Source of the DNA: Pirellulales bacterium
GTDB lineage: Bacteria; Planctomycetota; Planctomycetia; Pirellulales; Lacipirellulaceae
Assembly (NCBI GenBank): GCA_019636345.1
Contig: JAHBXQ010000001.1
Location: 711,985 to 775,984, forward strand
DNA length: 64,000 nucleotides
Direction of reading: 5' to 3'
Below are positions 27,350 to 37,301 of this stretch, in pieces. Below the pieces are notes generated by a model. That model was not told where the DNA came from and did no database searches. It was given only the letters and a program-made list of their open reading frames with translations. The position numbers and the translations under genes were made by a program. How positions within the stretch are numbered: the first letter of the stretch is position 1; each line of letters begins with the position of its first letter.

Positions 27350-27535
27350 GGCCCGGAGGGCCGAAGTCATGTCGCCAGGGGCGCCAGCCCCTGGTAGGTG
27401 ATCGACGAATGTTGTCGTAGCCCCGAAGGGGCGGCAGGCAAAGGCCCGACTGCCGCCCCTCCGGGGCTACGAATTCCTTGGCCTGCGTGACCAGGGGCTT
27501 TCGCCCCTGGCGACATGCCGCCGGCCCTCCGGGCC
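27350..27535. repeat. Nested three-stem palindromic element, locus 2 (between trpB and trpA)
   Basis: Outer units GGCCCGGAGGGCC (27350-27362) and GGCCCTCCGGGCC (27523-27535). Middle stem CATGTCGCCAGGGGCGCCAG (from 27369) pairs with the CTTTCGCCCCTGGCGACATG end (to 27517). Inner stem GTAGCCCCGAAGGGGCGGCA (from 27417) pairs with TGCCGCCCCTCCGGGGCTAC (to 27470). The architecture matches 18602-18794, but the middle and inner arm sequences are different. Confidence 0.85.
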
Positions 27536-27552
27536 TTCGAATACTGCGCGCC

Positions 27553-28809
27553 TCACCCGAACTCCACCCCCTTCAGCCGCGCAATCTCCCGCGCGTCCTT
27601 GTCCCCCCGCCCGCTGAGGCACACCACGATCGCCTCGTCGTTCTTCCGCCCGCGGGCCAACTCCATCGCCTTGGCGATCGCGTGCGAGCTTTCCAAGGCG
27701 GGCATGATCCCCTCGGCCGCGGCGCAGGCGTCGAATGCCCGCATTGCGTCGTCGTCGTCGCAACTGGCGTATGACACCCTGCCGGCGTCTTTCCAGTAGC
27801 TGTGCTCGGGGCCGACGCCGGGGTAGTCGAGGCCTGCCGACATCGAGTGGACCGGGCTCGTCTGGCCGTCCTCGTCCTGCATCACGTAACTAAAACTTCC
27901 ATGAAGCACGCCAGGGCTGCCGTAGGTCAACGGCGAAGCGTGATCCCCCGGCGCCTTGCCGCGGCCGCCCGCTTCGACGCCGACCAACTCGACCTCGCCG
28001 TGCGGGATGAAGGGGTAGAACATGCCGGCCGCGTTGCTGCCGCCGCCGACGCACGCGACCACCGTGTCGGGCAGGCGCCCGATCCGTATGCGGCTTTGGT
28101 CGATCGTCTCGCGGCCGATGACCGACTGGAAATCGCGGACGATCATCGGAAACGGATGCGGCCCGACGACCGAGCCGAGGATGTAATGCGTGTCTCCGAC
28201 CGAAGCCATCCAGTCGCGCATCGCCTCGTTGATCGCGTCGCGAAGCGTGCGGCTGCCGCTGGTCACGGGGCGCACCTCGGCGCCCAGCAGCTTCATCGCG
28301 AACACGTTGGGCGACTGCCGGCGGATGTCCTCCTCGCCCATGTAGACGACGCAGGGGAGCCCGAAGTGCGCGCACGCGGTTGCAGTCGCCACGCCGTGCT
28401 GGCCGGCGCCGGTCTCTGCGATGACCCGCGTCTTGCCCATCCGCAGCGTGAGCAGCGCCTGGCCCAGCGTGTTGTTGATTTTGTGGGCGCCCGTGTGGTT
28501 GAGGTCCTCGCGCTTCAGCCAGATCTGCGCTCCGCCGACCTGCTCGCTGAGCCGGCGCGCGTGGTACAACGGCGACGGCCGGCCGACGAAGTTGGCGAGC
28601 AGGTCGTCAAGCTCGGCCTGAAACGCTGCATCGGCCCGGGCCTGGGCGTACTCGGCCTCGAGCTGGTCGAGGGCGTAGACCAGCGTCTCGGGAACGTACC
28701 GCCCGCCGAAGGTGCCGAACCGCCCCTGGCGGTCGGGAACCTGCGCAGAAGCGAGCGGGCCCGTCGCGGAGGCGGTAGTTGCGGTCGTCCGAGGGATGTT
28801 GATACTCAC
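27553..28809 (-). CDS. trpB: Tryptophan synthase beta chain
   Basis: PLP enzyme joining indole and serine to make tryptophan. The protein has 418 aa from a GTG at 28809, preceded by AGGGGAT. An ATG-initiated frame 15 codons longer is possible but lacks a good site. Motifs: [14 protein letters not shown], the PLP Lys in [27 protein letters not shown], and the phosphate-binding [15 protein letters not shown]. An Ala/Thr-rich N-terminal extension precedes the family start. It is divergent from the D-aminoacylase-type gene and upstream of trpA. Confidence 0.95.
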   Translation of the reverse strand: MSINIPRTTATTASATGPLASAQVPDRQGRFGTFGGRYVPETLVYALDQLEAEYAQARADAAFQAELDDLLANFVGRPSPLYHARRLSEQVGGAQIWLKREDLNHTGAHKINNTLGQALLTLRMGKTRVIAETGAGQHGVATATACAHFGLPCVVYMGEEDIRRQSPNVFAMKLLGAEVRPVTSGSRTLRDAINEAMRDWMASVGDTHYILGSVVGPHPFPMIVRDFQSVIGRETIDQSRIRIGRLPDTVVACVGGGSNAAGMFYPFIPHGEVELVGVEAGGRGKAPGDHASPLTYGSPGVLHGSFSYVMQDEDGQTSPVHSMSAGLDYPGVGPEHSYWKDAGRVSYASCDDDDAMRAFDACAAAEGIMPALESSHAIAKAMELARGRKNDEAIVVCLSGRGDKDAREIARLKGVEFG

Positions 28810-29044
28810 GATGGATCCCCTGCGATGGAGCCGGCCGACGGCCGAGAACGTCAATTGTCGACCGGCCGGCGGATTCCTTCAAGCGCAAACCTCAAGGAGC
28901 GACCGCCGAACCCCGACAGCTTGAATTGTGCCGGAATCAACGTCGATCCGAGCTCATCGGCGTTTTTCCGCGTTCCGTTCCGTTCTGGACAGTCATTGGC
29001 TGAGCGCTGTCGTCCACAACCCCAAGAGCCAGGATCGAACTGCC

Positions 29045-30661
29045 ATGTCGTTAACCGCAGTGCGCACCCTCTTGCTCACCTTGTTCCTCACCGGACAAGC
29101 GATCGCCGCGGAGAGTTCGGCCCCCGTCGACGCCGACCTGCTGCTGGCCGGCGGGACGATCTACGACGGCACGGGCGCGCCCCCGCGGCCCGGCAGCGTC
29201 GCAATTCGCGGCGATCGGATCGTCGCAGTCGGCGAGTTCGCCGTGGGCGAGGCGGCCCGCACGATTGATTGCCGAGGGCTGGCGATCGCCCCCGGGTTCA
29301 TTGATCTGCACAACCACAGCGACGCCGAGGATTCGCTCCTGGCGCCGGGGAACCGCGTCGGCGCCAACTTCCTGCTGCAAGGCTGCACGACGCTCGTCAC
29401 CGGCAACTGCGGCGGCGGGGCGGCCGACGTCGAGGCGTACTATCGCGATCTCGAGGAGGGGGGCGTCGGCGTCAACGTCGCCCAGCTCATTCCTCACGGA
29501 GCGGTCCGTCGTCAGGTCCTCGGCAATCGCCGCGTCGACCCGACCCCCGAGCAGCTCGCCGACCTGTGCTCCCGCGTCGACCGCGGCATGCTGGCCGGGG
29601 CGTGGGGGATGTCGACCGGGTTGATCTACGTCCCCAGCTCCTACGGCTCCGTCGACGAGCTCGCCGCGATGTCGGCCCGCGTCGCGGCTCATGGGGGCAT
29701 TTACGCCAGTCACATTCGCAGCGAGGACAATGCGTTTCTGGAGGCCGTCGACGAAGCCCTTGAGATCGGTCGCCGCTCGGGGGCGCCGGTCCACGTGTCG
29801 CACTTCAAGGTCTGCGGCAAGCCTTATTGGGGAACGGTCCGCACCGCGGCCCGCATGATCGAGCAGGCCCGCGCCGCCGGGATGACGGTTACGGCCGACC
29901 AGTACCCGTACCTCGCCACGTCGACTTCATTGGGGGCGATGATGCTTCCCAGTTGGGCCCGCGAGGGGAGCCGCGACGAAGTTGCCGCCCGCCTGCGCGA
30001 CCCCGAACAGCAGCCGCAATTGCGGCGCGAGATCGAACAGGCTCTCTCCGAGCGGCCGAAGATCCATATCGTCGCCTGCCGGACGCATCCCGAGTACGCC
30101 GGCCGCGAAGTGCGCGAACTGGCCGCCGCGGCGGGGCTCGACGTGGTCGAGTTCGTCCTCGAGTTTCTTGCCGAAGAGGACCCGTCGGCGGTCAACTTCG
30201 CCCTCGACGAGGCGGACGTGCGATTCGTCATGCAGTTGCCGTGGGTGGCGACCGCCTCGGACGGCTCGGTGAAGGCGCCCTCCGACGCGGCGGTGCACCC
30301 CCGCAGTTACGGCACGTTTCCGCGCAAGGTGGGGTACTACAGCGTGCGCGAGAACGTCCTGCCGCTCGAGCAAGCGATCCGTTCCTGCAGCGGCTTGCCG
30401 GCCGACGTGCTGGGGATGGACGACCGCGGCTACGTGCGCGTGGGAGCAATCGCCGACGTGGCGGCGTTCGACCCGCAGAAGATCATCGACGGCGCCACCT
30501 ACGACAAGCCGTACGAGCTGCCGCAAGGGATTCCCTGGGTGCTGGTCAACGGTGTCGTCGCGGTCGAGAAGGGCGAGCCGACCGGGGCGAAGGCGGGTCG
30601 AGCGCTGCGGCACGCGTCGCAACTGGCCGAGGCCGAAGTGAAGACGAACTCCGGCAAGTGA
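29045..30661 (+). CDS. N-acyl-D-amino-acid deacylase / D-aminoacylase-type amidohydrolase, exported
   Basis: Amidohydrolase-superfamily enzyme of 538 aa from the ATG at 29045. Residues 1-21 form a signal peptide (LLLTLFLTGQAIAAES). Metal-binding His are in APGFIDLHNHSDAE. The family pattern follows: LLQGCTTLVTGNCGGGA, GMSTGLIYVPSSYGSVDEL, ASHIRSEDNAFLEAV and VHVSHFKVCG. The C-terminal segment HPRSYGTFPRKVGYY and ADVAAFDP is usual for D-aminoacylases. It would release D-amino acids from N-acyl forms in the periplasm. The substrate is inferred from family alone. Confidence 0.88.
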   Translation: MSLTAVRTLLLTLFLTGQAIAAESSAPVDADLLLAGGTIYDGTGAPPRPGSVAIRGDRIVAVGEFAVGEAARTIDCRGLAIAPGFIDLHNHSDAEDSLLAPGNRVGANFLLQGCTTLVTGNCGGGAADVEAYYRDLEEGGVGVNVAQLIPHGAVRRQVLGNRRVDPTPEQLADLCSRVDRGMLAGAWGMSTGLIYVPSSYGSVDELAAMSARVAAHGGIYASHIRSEDNAFLEAVDEALEIGRRSGAPVHVSHFKVCGKPYWGTVRTAARMIEQARAAGMTVTADQYPYLATSTSLGAMMLPSWAREGSRDEVAARLRDPEQQPQLRREIEQALSERPKIHIVACRTHPEYAGREVRELAAAAGLDVVEFVLEFLAEEDPSAVNFALDEADVRFVMQLPWVATASDGSVKAPSDAAVHPRSYGTFPRKVGYYSVRENVLPLEQAIRSCSGLPADVLGMDDRGYVRVGAIADVAAFDPQKIIDGATYDKPYELPQGIPWVLVNGVVAVEKGEPTGAKAGRALRHASQLAEAEVKTNSGK

Positions 30662-30737
30662 CGAGCCCGCGCGGCGCAAGGCGGACTGGCGTCGGCGCCT
30701 CACGATTTTCCTCCCCTCCCCCCTCCCCCCTTCCGCT

Positions 30738-31577
30738 ATGCCCGAACTGCCGGAAGTCGAGACGATGCGGCGCGGCGTCGAGCCGGCGGTCGGGGCGCGG
30801 ATCGAACGGTTCGAGCGGCTCCCCTGCCCGCGAAAGCCGATTGCGATCACGCCGACGCTGCCGGCCTTCCGGCGCCGCGTCGAAGGGCGTCGCATCGCGG
30901 CGGCCGAGCGCATCGGCAAGCGAGTCGTGTTGCGGCTCGATGGCGCCGACGCGATCGTCTTCGAGCCGCGCATGACGGGGTTGTTGTTGCTCGACGAGCC
31001 TCCGGACCGACTCTACTGCCGGGTGCGGCTGGCCCTCAGCGGGCGCGGCCGGCTGCAGCAGATTCTCTACTGGGATCGCCGCGGGCTGGGGAACGTGCAC
31101 TTCGTCGCTGCCGCGGAGTTCAACCAACGTTACGGCGCCGACGTGCTGGGCCCCGACGCTTTGACGATGACCGCGTCGCTGTTGTGCGAGCGACTCGGCG
31201 CCTCGCGCCGCGCGATCAAAGTGGCGTTGTTGGACCAGAAGGCCGTCGCTGGGATCGGCAATCTCTACGCTGCGGAGATCCTCCACGTTGCGGGCGTTCA
31301 CCCGGAACGAGAGTGCACGAAACTGACGACCGCGCAGTGGCGTGCGATCGCCGACGCGACGGCCGAGGTCCTCGCCGAGGCGATCCGCTACGAGGGCTCC
31401 ACGCTCGGCGACGGCACGTATCGCAACGCCCTCAACAAACAGGGGGCCTACCAGAACGCCCACCGCGTCTACGACAAAACGGGCCAGCCTTGCCCCCGCT
31501 GCGGCCGCGCGATCGAGCGGATCGTGCAGGCCCAACGGGCGACGTTCTTCTGCCCCGGGTGCCAGCGACGCCGTTAG
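30738..31577 (+). CDS. mutM: Formamidopyrimidine-DNA glycosylase
   Basis: Base-excision repair enzyme of 279 aa removing oxidised purines such as 8-oxoguanine and nicking the strand. The N-terminal catalytic Pro/Glu block MPELPEVETMRRG is intact. Other motifs are GIGNLYAAEIL and the C-terminal zinc finger CPRCGRAIERIV...TFFCPGC. Length is normal. It lies 76 bp after the amidohydrolase. Its stop overlaps the convergent PEP-CTERM gene by 4 bp. Confidence 0.95.
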   Translation: MPELPEVETMRRGVEPAVGARIERFERLPCPRKPIAITPTLPAFRRRVEGRRIAAAERIGKRVVLRLDGADAIVFEPRMTGLLLLDEPPDRLYCRVRLALSGRGRLQQILYWDRRGLGNVHFVAAAEFNQRYGADVLGPDALTMTASLLCERLGASRRAIKVALLDQKAVAGIGNLYAAEILHVAGVHPERECTKLTTAQWRAIADATAEVLAEAIRYEGSTLGDGTYRNALNKQGAYQNAHRVYDKTGQPCPRCGRAIERIVQAQRATFFCPGCQRRR

Positions 31578-34500
31578 CGGCGGCGGCGGCGCGCGGCAAA
31601 GCTGACTGCCAAGCCGACGCTCGCGGCAAGTGCCGCCAGCGGGAGGGACTGCGGCTCCGCCACGGCCGCGACGGGCGCCGTTCCCCCCATCTGACGCTGC
31701 CACGCCAGAAAATCGAACCCGTCGGCGATGCCGTCGCCGTTGTGGTCGCTGCCTGCCGACGTGCCGAAGTCGAGTTGCCACTGGGCGAGATCGCCGGCGG
31801 CAATTTGGCCGTCGTGGTCGTAGTCGCTCGCCAGCGGGGCGTAGCCGACCCGCAAAGTCACGGTCTGCATGTCTTGGTCGATGATCCACTGCAGTCCAGT
31901 CGGCGCCTCGGGGAACATCGTTTGAGTGAAAGCGCCCGTGATCTGGTGCGCTGATTCCATCAGCGACCATTGCATCCCGTAGGTCGGCGTGAAAGGAGCC
32001 GCCAGCGTCACGACAAGTTCCCCGGACAAATCGAGGTTGCCGTCCACTGTGAGCAACCCGGAACCGTTCCCGGAAGCTCCGGGGCCGACCTGCAATTCGA
32101 CGACTGACGCCGACGACAGCGCGAGGTCGCCGCGGAATTCGATTTCGCCGCCGAGCAGGGCCAACGTGCCTTCGTTTGCGGCGAGCGGAACGTCGACCTC
32201 GATTCGACTGCCGGTTGTCGCTTCGAGGCGTCCCCGTTGTTCAAGCAATTCCGCTTGCACAGTCAGAATCGGGAGGGCGAGGTCGTAGCCGCCGAGGTCC
32301 TTGCCGCCGACAATCGTCCCCAGGTTCGTCAAAGTATGCCCTGGCGCAAGCAAGACGCTTCCGCGCCGCTGACTGACAAACGTGACGCCCGGCCCGAGCG
32401 TCAAATCGCCGGTCGCTTCGAACCCGCCTCCCTTGCCGCCTCGGATGCCTCTCGTCGTCGCGATCCCCGTACCGGACACGGACTGCGCCCCCTGGAACAG
32501 CAGCCGCCGAACGCCCAGGGACATTGTCCCGTTAAACTCCAACCCGTCGACGATGTTGACCGGCGGCGCCGGCGAGTACTCGGTTCCCAATGAAAAAGTT
32601 CCGTCGAGAGTCGTCCCCTGCAGCGTGACCGACGCGGTTGTTCTGACGCTCCAGTTGCCGGACAGCTTGCTGTGATCGACGACCATGGTGCCGTCGAGGG
32701 CGAGTTGGTTGCTTGTCGCGACGTCCGATTGCAGCAAGAGGTCGCGCAGAACGCCCCAGCTGAAGGACCAGCCTTGGCCAAGCGAGTCCGTTAATGTGCC
32801 GTTGCTGATCGTGGAGCCGGACGTGGCGAGATCCCAGGTCCAGTTGTCGTCGTCGGCGTCGAGCGAGGCTCCTGCGAGATCGAGGGTCGAAAATTTCACG
32901 AGGATCGCGTCCGGAGTCCAGGAGAGGGCGCGAATCTGGGCGAGGGTGGCGCTAAACGCCTGTTCCAGGACGCCTCCGGTCATGGCGATCGAGTCGGGCT
33001 GCGCGGGAATTCCGAACAGCTCGAGCGCCCCTCCTGAAACGCTGATCGCCCCTAGCGACGCCGGCTGCGTCGTGAGCGTGAGTCGTCCGCCGGACACGGA
33101 AACGCCCGCGGCGTTCGTCCACTGATCGCGCAGGTCGACCGTTCCGCCTGTGACCGACAGCGGCGCGTCAATCGACGAGGTTTTCGTGAGTCGCAGCTGT
33201 CCTCCGTCGGCGACCGTCGTCGGCGCGGCCAACTGGACGTTTTCCAGAGTGAGATTGTCGCCGGCCTTGATCGTATTGCCGTTGGGCAGCCCCGTAATCG
33301 TCCCGGAGACGAGCCGCGCATTGGAGAGACGCCAAATCCCGGGGATGTCGTTGAGGTTGCGCGCCGCCCCTTCGAGCGCCAGATAGGCCGAGGAACTGTG
33401 AAACCTGATGTGAGTGTCGCTCGTCGGGGCGAATGCAGCCAGGCGAGAATAGAAGACGTTCGCGTCCAGCGAGATCGTCGCGCCGTTGAGCCACGTCCAA
33501 TTCCCGGTCGTCGCCAAATTGGTTCGAACGCGCAACGTGCCGCCGTCGACGGTCATGTTCGTTCCCGTCGCGTTCCACCAACCGGTGAGGCTCATGACGG
33601 CGCCGGCGGGAATCGTCACCGGCTGATCGAAGCGGTACCCGTATCCCAGGGAGCCGTCGTAGTAGAAGCTGTAGAGGTGCGCCTGGCTGCCGGGACCGAT
33701 GTCCAACTGGCCGACCGTCGCTCCCGGCTTGAAGCTGTTGATGAACAGTCGACCTCCCTCGGCGACCCGCAGCGTTCCCTTGTTCGTGAACTGCATGTCG
33801 TTGTCGATCGTCACCTGGCTGACGGGGCCGATCGCTTCGATTGTTCCGTGGTTCGTCGCGCTCACGGCGCCCGTGTGGGCGTACCAATCATCGAGCATAA
33901 ACCATCCCCCCTGCTCGGCGCGAATCGTCATGCCGTCGCCGATCGTCAACTGGGGGGAATCGCCGTGGATGGAGATTCGTGCGTCCGGACTGCAGCATGA
34001 GGACTGATCAGGACGCACGACGATCGTTCCGTTGCCGTGGATTTGCCGATGGCCGTTGGTGCGGAGGTAGATCGTGTCGCTCGCCTCGATCACGCCGCCG
34101 TCGAACGCGAGGTCCGTCGGCAGATCGATGATTCGGAAAGACGAGGCGGACGAGGCGTGCAAGGTCGTCGCCAGCGTGACGTTTTCCAAGGTCAATGAAT
34201 CCGAAGCGCCGGCGAAGTTCACGAACGCGCCGGCCGGCCCCTCGAGCCGCGTGTTCGCCACTGTCCCGTTGCGAAGCAACAGCTTCCCCTGCGCCGCATG
34301 AATCCCGTCCAGCGCGGTCAGTCGGCCGCCGTTCAAGAGCAGCGTCACGTCGTCCGAGTCGAGCGTGATCCTGTCGACCGTCACGTTGCCGTCGACGACG
34401 ACCTGGTGTTCGGCCCCCAGGGCGACGAGCCGGGCGTGGTAGGCGTTCCCCGGCGCGGGAGAGTCGTTTTGCGGCACGATCCCCGGGGTCCAACTCGCGG

Positions 34501-34621
34501 CGTCATGCCACGAGCCGTCAACCGGCTGTTGCCAGTAGACGTCGGTTTGAGCCAGGACGGGACCGCAGATCCCGACCAGCCACGACATGATCAACCAGAA
34601 CGGCGCGCGAGAGCCCGACAT
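31574..34621 (-). CDS. Large cell-surface protein with dockerin-like EF-hands and PEP-CTERM tail (1015 aa)
   Basis: Exported protein. Residues 1-24 are a signal peptide (WLVGICGPVLAQTD). Residues about 28-900 are beta-strand-rich, autotransporter-like passenger repeats with many TLENVTL, GGTLRV and GGVLE type turns, as in beta-helix adhesins. Near the C-terminus are two EF-hand-like loops, DYDHDGQIAAGD and DHNGDGIADGFD, in a dockerin-like arrangement. The last ~25 residues (AEPQSLPLAALAAS...FAARRRRR) are a PEP-CTERM signal: a PEP-like EPQ motif, a hydrophobic helix and an Arg cluster. Family knowledge: such proteins are sorted by exosortase to the surface. It may act in attachment or in the extracellular matrix. 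Its ligand is unknown. Confidence 0.87.
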   Translation of the reverse strand: MSGSRAPFWLIMSWLVGICGPVLAQTDVYWQQPVDGSWHDAASWTPGIVPQNDSPAPGNAYHARLVALGAEHQVVVDGNVTVDRITLDSDDVTLLLNGGRLTALDGIHAAQGKLLLRNGTVANTRLEGPAGAFVNFAGASDSLTLENVTLATTLHASSASSFRIIDLPTDLAFDGGVIEASDTIYLRTNGHRQIHGNGTIVVRPDQSSCCSPDARISIHGDSPQLTIGDGMTIRAEQGGWFMLDDWYAHTGAVSATNHGTIEAIGPVSQVTIDNDMQFTNKGTLRVAEGGRLFINSFKPGATVGQLDIGPGSQAHLYSFYYDGSLGYGYRFDQPVTIPAGAVMSLTGWWNATGTNMTVDGGTLRVRTNLATTGNWTWLNGATISLDANVFYSRLAAFAPTSDTHIRFHSSSAYLALEGAARNLNDIPGIWRLSNARLVSGTITGLPNGNTIKAGDNLTLENVQLAAPTTVADGGQLRLTKTSSIDAPLSVTGGTVDLRDQWTNAAGVSVSGGRLTLTTQPASLGAISVSGGALELFGIPAQPDSIAMTGGVLEQAFSATLAQIRALSWTPDAILVKFSTLDLAGASLDADDDNWTWDLATSGSTISNGTLTDSLGQGWSFSWGVLRDLLLQSDVATSNQLALDGTMVVDHSKLSGNWSVRTTASVTLQGTTLDGTFSLGTEYSPAPPVNIVDGLEFNGTMSLGVRRLLFQGAQSVSGTGIATTRGIRGGKGGGFEATGDLTLGPGVTFVSQRRGSVLLAPGHTLTNLGTIVGGKDLGGYDLALPILTVQAELLEQRGRLEATTGSRIEVDVPLAANEGTLALLGGEIEFRGDLALSSASVVELQVGPGASGNGSGLLTVDGNLDLSGELVVTLAAPFTPTYGMQWSLMESAHQITGAFTQTMFPEAPTGLQWIIDQDMQTVTLRVGYAPLASDYDHDGQIAAGDLAQWQLDFGTSAGSDHNGDGIADGFDFLAWQRQMGGTAPVAAVAEPQSLPLAALAASVGLAVSFAARRRRR

Positions 34622-34694
34622 CGGCGCATCCTCCGCAGACGAGATTAAGCTGCCACCGTACTGTCTCGCCGCTGCCGCCGCAACCAGTTCGCCG

Positions 34695-35702
34695 CTACAG
34701 TCCCGTAAGCGACTGCAGCGCCCGGCCGCGGAAGTCGCGCAGTGCGGCGATCATGTCGGGCATCGTCTGGAACCGCTTTGCCCGGTCCTTCTCGAGGGCC
34801 TTCATCGCGATCGCCGCCAGCGCCGGCGGGATGTTGCGCTCCGGGGCTCGCTCGCGCGGCTCAAGGGGCGTCTCGCTGACGATAAGATTGAACGTGTCGC
34901 TGACCTTTTTCCCCCGCAGCGGCTCGCGCAGGGTCAGAATCTCGTACAGCAGCGCCCCGACGGCATAGACGTCGGTCCGCTCGTCGATCTGGTCCCCGCC
35001 TCCCCGCACCTGCTCAGGCGCCATGTACAGCGGCGTGCCCGGGCGCTGGCTGACGTCGGTCAGCACTTCGTGCTCCATGTGTTTGTTGGCCGGGTCCTTG
35101 GCGCCCATCGCCCACACCTTGGCGACCCCCCAGTCGAGAATAATCACTTCGCCGAACGAGCCGATCAGGATGTTCTCCGGCTTGATGTCGCGGTGGACCA
35201 CGCCGTGGGCGTGGGCGTACGCCAGGCCGTTGCATACTTGGACCAAAACCCCCAGCATCCGTTCCAGGTCGTAGGTCTCAAGGGCCTTGGCGTCGCCGGC
35301 GTCTTGCCGCTCGACGATCTGGCGAAGGTTCTCTCCCTGCACTTTCTTCATCGTGAAGTACAGTCGCGACTCGAGATCGCGCCCCAGATCGTACACCGGC
35401 ACCGTCGAAGGATGCTGGATCTGCGCGGTCACGCGGGCCTCGCGCAGAAACCGGCTTTGCATGTACTCGTTGTCGGCCAAGTGGGGGTGGAGCGTCTTCA
35501 TGACGACCGTGCGTCCCAGACTGTTGTCGCGGCACGTGCGCAAGATCGCCGAGCCCCCTTTGGCAAGGGGCTTGAAGTCCGAGTAGCGCCCGAACCCCGT
35601 CGTCTGGTACTTCGGGAGCTGCGCGTCGGTGTCCTTCACGTAGATGTGAGGATAGGTGTCCGTTCCGGTGACGGGCGGATCGTCGTCCTGAAAGTCGGGC
35701 AT
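34695..35702 (-). CDS. Eukaryotic-type serine/threonine protein kinase
   Basis: Protein kinase of 335 aa from the ATG at 35702. The frame is open 57 codons further upstream without kinase similarity. Residues about 50-310 form the kinase domain: a Gly-rich loop LAKGGSAILRT, Lys in TVVMKTLHPHL, catalytic loop VVHRDIKPENILIG, metal-binding DWG in IILDWGVAKV, and the APE motif in PLYMAPEQV. The DFG motif is DWG, as in some bacterial kinases. No membrane helix or sensor domain follows, so it is cytoplasmic and its signal is unclear. It is divergent from the DUF3500-like gene. Confidence 0.93.
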   Translation of the reverse strand: MPDFQDDDPPVTGTDTYPHIYVKDTDAQLPKYQTTGFGRYSDFKPLAKGGSAILRTCRDNSLGRTVVMKTLHPHLADNEYMQSRFLREARVTAQIQHPSTVPVYDLGRDLESRLYFTMKKVQGENLRQIVERQDAGDAKALETYDLERMLGVLVQVCNGLAYAHAHGVVHRDIKPENILIGSFGEVIILDWGVAKVWAMGAKDPANKHMEHEVLTDVSQRPGTPLYMAPEQVRGGGDQIDERTDVYAVGALLYEILTLREPLRGKKVSDTFNLIVSETPLEPRERAPERNIPPALAAIAMKALEKDRAKRFQTMPDMIAALRDFRGRALQSLTGL

Positions 35703-36076
35703 CGCGGCGGTCTCGGAAGAATCGGCGCCGGGGACGCTTCGAGCAGAGGCGTGCGGCGGGGTCGCTTTGGAGTTAAGTGTACGGCAGCCCACGAAAAAGC
35801 CAACGGCGCCGCGCCGCCGAGCCGAGAGAAAGTTTGCCGCGCCGCGGCGAAACCGGTCTAATTCACGGGCCATGCTGTCGCCTCGGTTGCGCGTCGAAGT
35901 CGACCGCAGCGGGCGCAGAGGAGAATGAGTCGCGGTCGCCCAACCTCGGCGTGCGACCGCCGAGATCCAGGCAGGTTGCTCGCGACGGAATTCTTGCGCT
36001 CGTTGCGGCCTCCGCGGCGAATTATCGATCTCGTCGAACGGGCTTGCCCCAACTTTCCTTGCAGGAGCTTGAGATC
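35703..36076. other. 374-bp divergent gap with a hairpin
   Basis: Holds the outward promoters of the kinase and the DUF3500-like gene, which I could not locate by eye. A perfect 8-bp stem GCGGTCGC/GCGACCGC (35932-35939 and 35953-35960) lies within it. No gene is visible. Confidence 0.5.
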
Positions 36077-37159
36077 ATGAACGATCGCCGCATCGTGACG
36101 CCCGCGTGTTGTGTGCCGCGACGGGAGTTTCTGACCCAAGCCGGGCGCAAGGTCGCGGGGATCGGAGCGGCGCTGGCCGTTGGACCGCAGGCGCTCTACG
36201 CGGCCGAGGCGACCTCAGCCGCCGCGGGGCCTGCCGTCGCTCCTCAGTCCCCGGTCGCCAAGGCCCCGTCAGCCGAGTCGCTCGTCAAAATCCTCTACGA
36301 ATCGCTCACCCCCGGCCAAAAGGAACAAGTCTGTTTCGCTTGGGACCACGAGGACGACCAGCGCGCGCTGCTGCGGACCTACGTGAATCCCAACTGGATG
36401 ATCACCGACCAGGAGATCAACGGCGACTTCTACACGCTCGACCAACGGGCCCTCATCCGCGCCATCGCCGAGGGGCTGCACGACCCGGGCTGGCTCGACA
36501 ATTTCCACAAACAGCAACGCGACGACAGCGGCAAGTTCGGCAACGACGCCGCGATCGCCGTCTTCGGCACGCCGGGCTCCGGCAAGTTCGAGTTCGTCCT
36601 CAGCGGTCGCCACACCACGCTTCGTTGCGACGGCGACTCGGCCGACCACGTCGCCTTCGGCGGGCCGATCTTTTACGGCCACGCGGCCGACGGCTTCGAC
36701 GAGAAGCCCGACCACCCGGGCAACGTCTTCTGGCCGCAGGCGAAGGAGGCGAACAAGCTGTACGAGATGCTCGACGGCAAGCAGCGCAAACTGGCGCTCG
36801 TCACGACGGCGCCCTACGAGGGAGCCGTCGAATTCCGCGGCGACAAGCGGGGCTTCGACGGCATTCCGATCTCCGAACTGTCGGGCGACCAGCAGGCGCA
36901 CGTCCAGCAGGTTCTGCAGAAACTCGTCGAACCGTATCGGCAGAGCGATCGCGACGAAGCGATCGCATGCCTCAAGAAGCAAGGGGGTCTCGCGGCGTGC
37001 CATCTTGCCTTCTACAAGGAAGACGACATCGGCGACGACGGCGTCTGGGACATCTGGCGCCTCGAAGGCCCCAGCTTCGTCTGGCACTACCGCGGCGCCC
37101 CGCACGTCCACGTCTGGGTGAACGTGGCGGACGATCCGGGGGTGGAACTCAACGCGTGA
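36077..37159 (+). CDS. DUF3500-like exported protein (360 aa)
   Basis: Probably secreted through the Tat pathway: the N-terminus has PRREFLTQAGRKVAGIGAAL followed by AVGPQALYAAEA. The body has DUF3500-type blocks: LYESLTPGQKEQVCFAWDHE, AIAVFGTPGSGKFEFVLSGR and HTTLRCDGDSADHVAFGGP. The C-terminal WHYRGAPHVHVWVNVADDP is rich in His and could bind a metal. The biological role of the family is unknown. The start is the ATG at 36077; the upstream open frame is the intergenic region. It lies 142 bp before a Gfo/Idh/MocA gene on the same strand. Confidence 0.75.
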   Translation: MNDRRIVTPACCVPRREFLTQAGRKVAGIGAALAVGPQALYAAEATSAAAGPAVAPQSPVAKAPSAESLVKILYESLTPGQKEQVCFAWDHEDDQRALLRTYVNPNWMITDQEINGDFYTLDQRALIRAIAEGLHDPGWLDNFHKQQRDDSGKFGNDAAIAVFGTPGSGKFEFVLSGRHTTLRCDGDSADHVAFGGPIFYGHAADGFDEKPDHPGNVFWPQAKEANKLYEMLDGKQRKLALVTTAPYEGAVEFRGDKRGFDGIPISELSGDQQAHVQQVLQKLVEPYRQSDRDEAIACLKKQGGLAACHLAFYKEDDIGDDGVWDIWRLEGPSFVWHYRGAPHVHVWVNVADDPGVELNA

Positions 37160-37301
37160 GGCGGTGAGGCCCCGGCGCCGTTCCGCCCGCGAAGCAAGTC
37201 GCCCCGCCTCAACAGAAAGCCCGGCAGGATCTCGTCGTCGGCCAACGCCGCAAGTATGATGGGCGTTTTCCACATCGCCGTTATGCAGCGGAATCCTCGC
37301 C

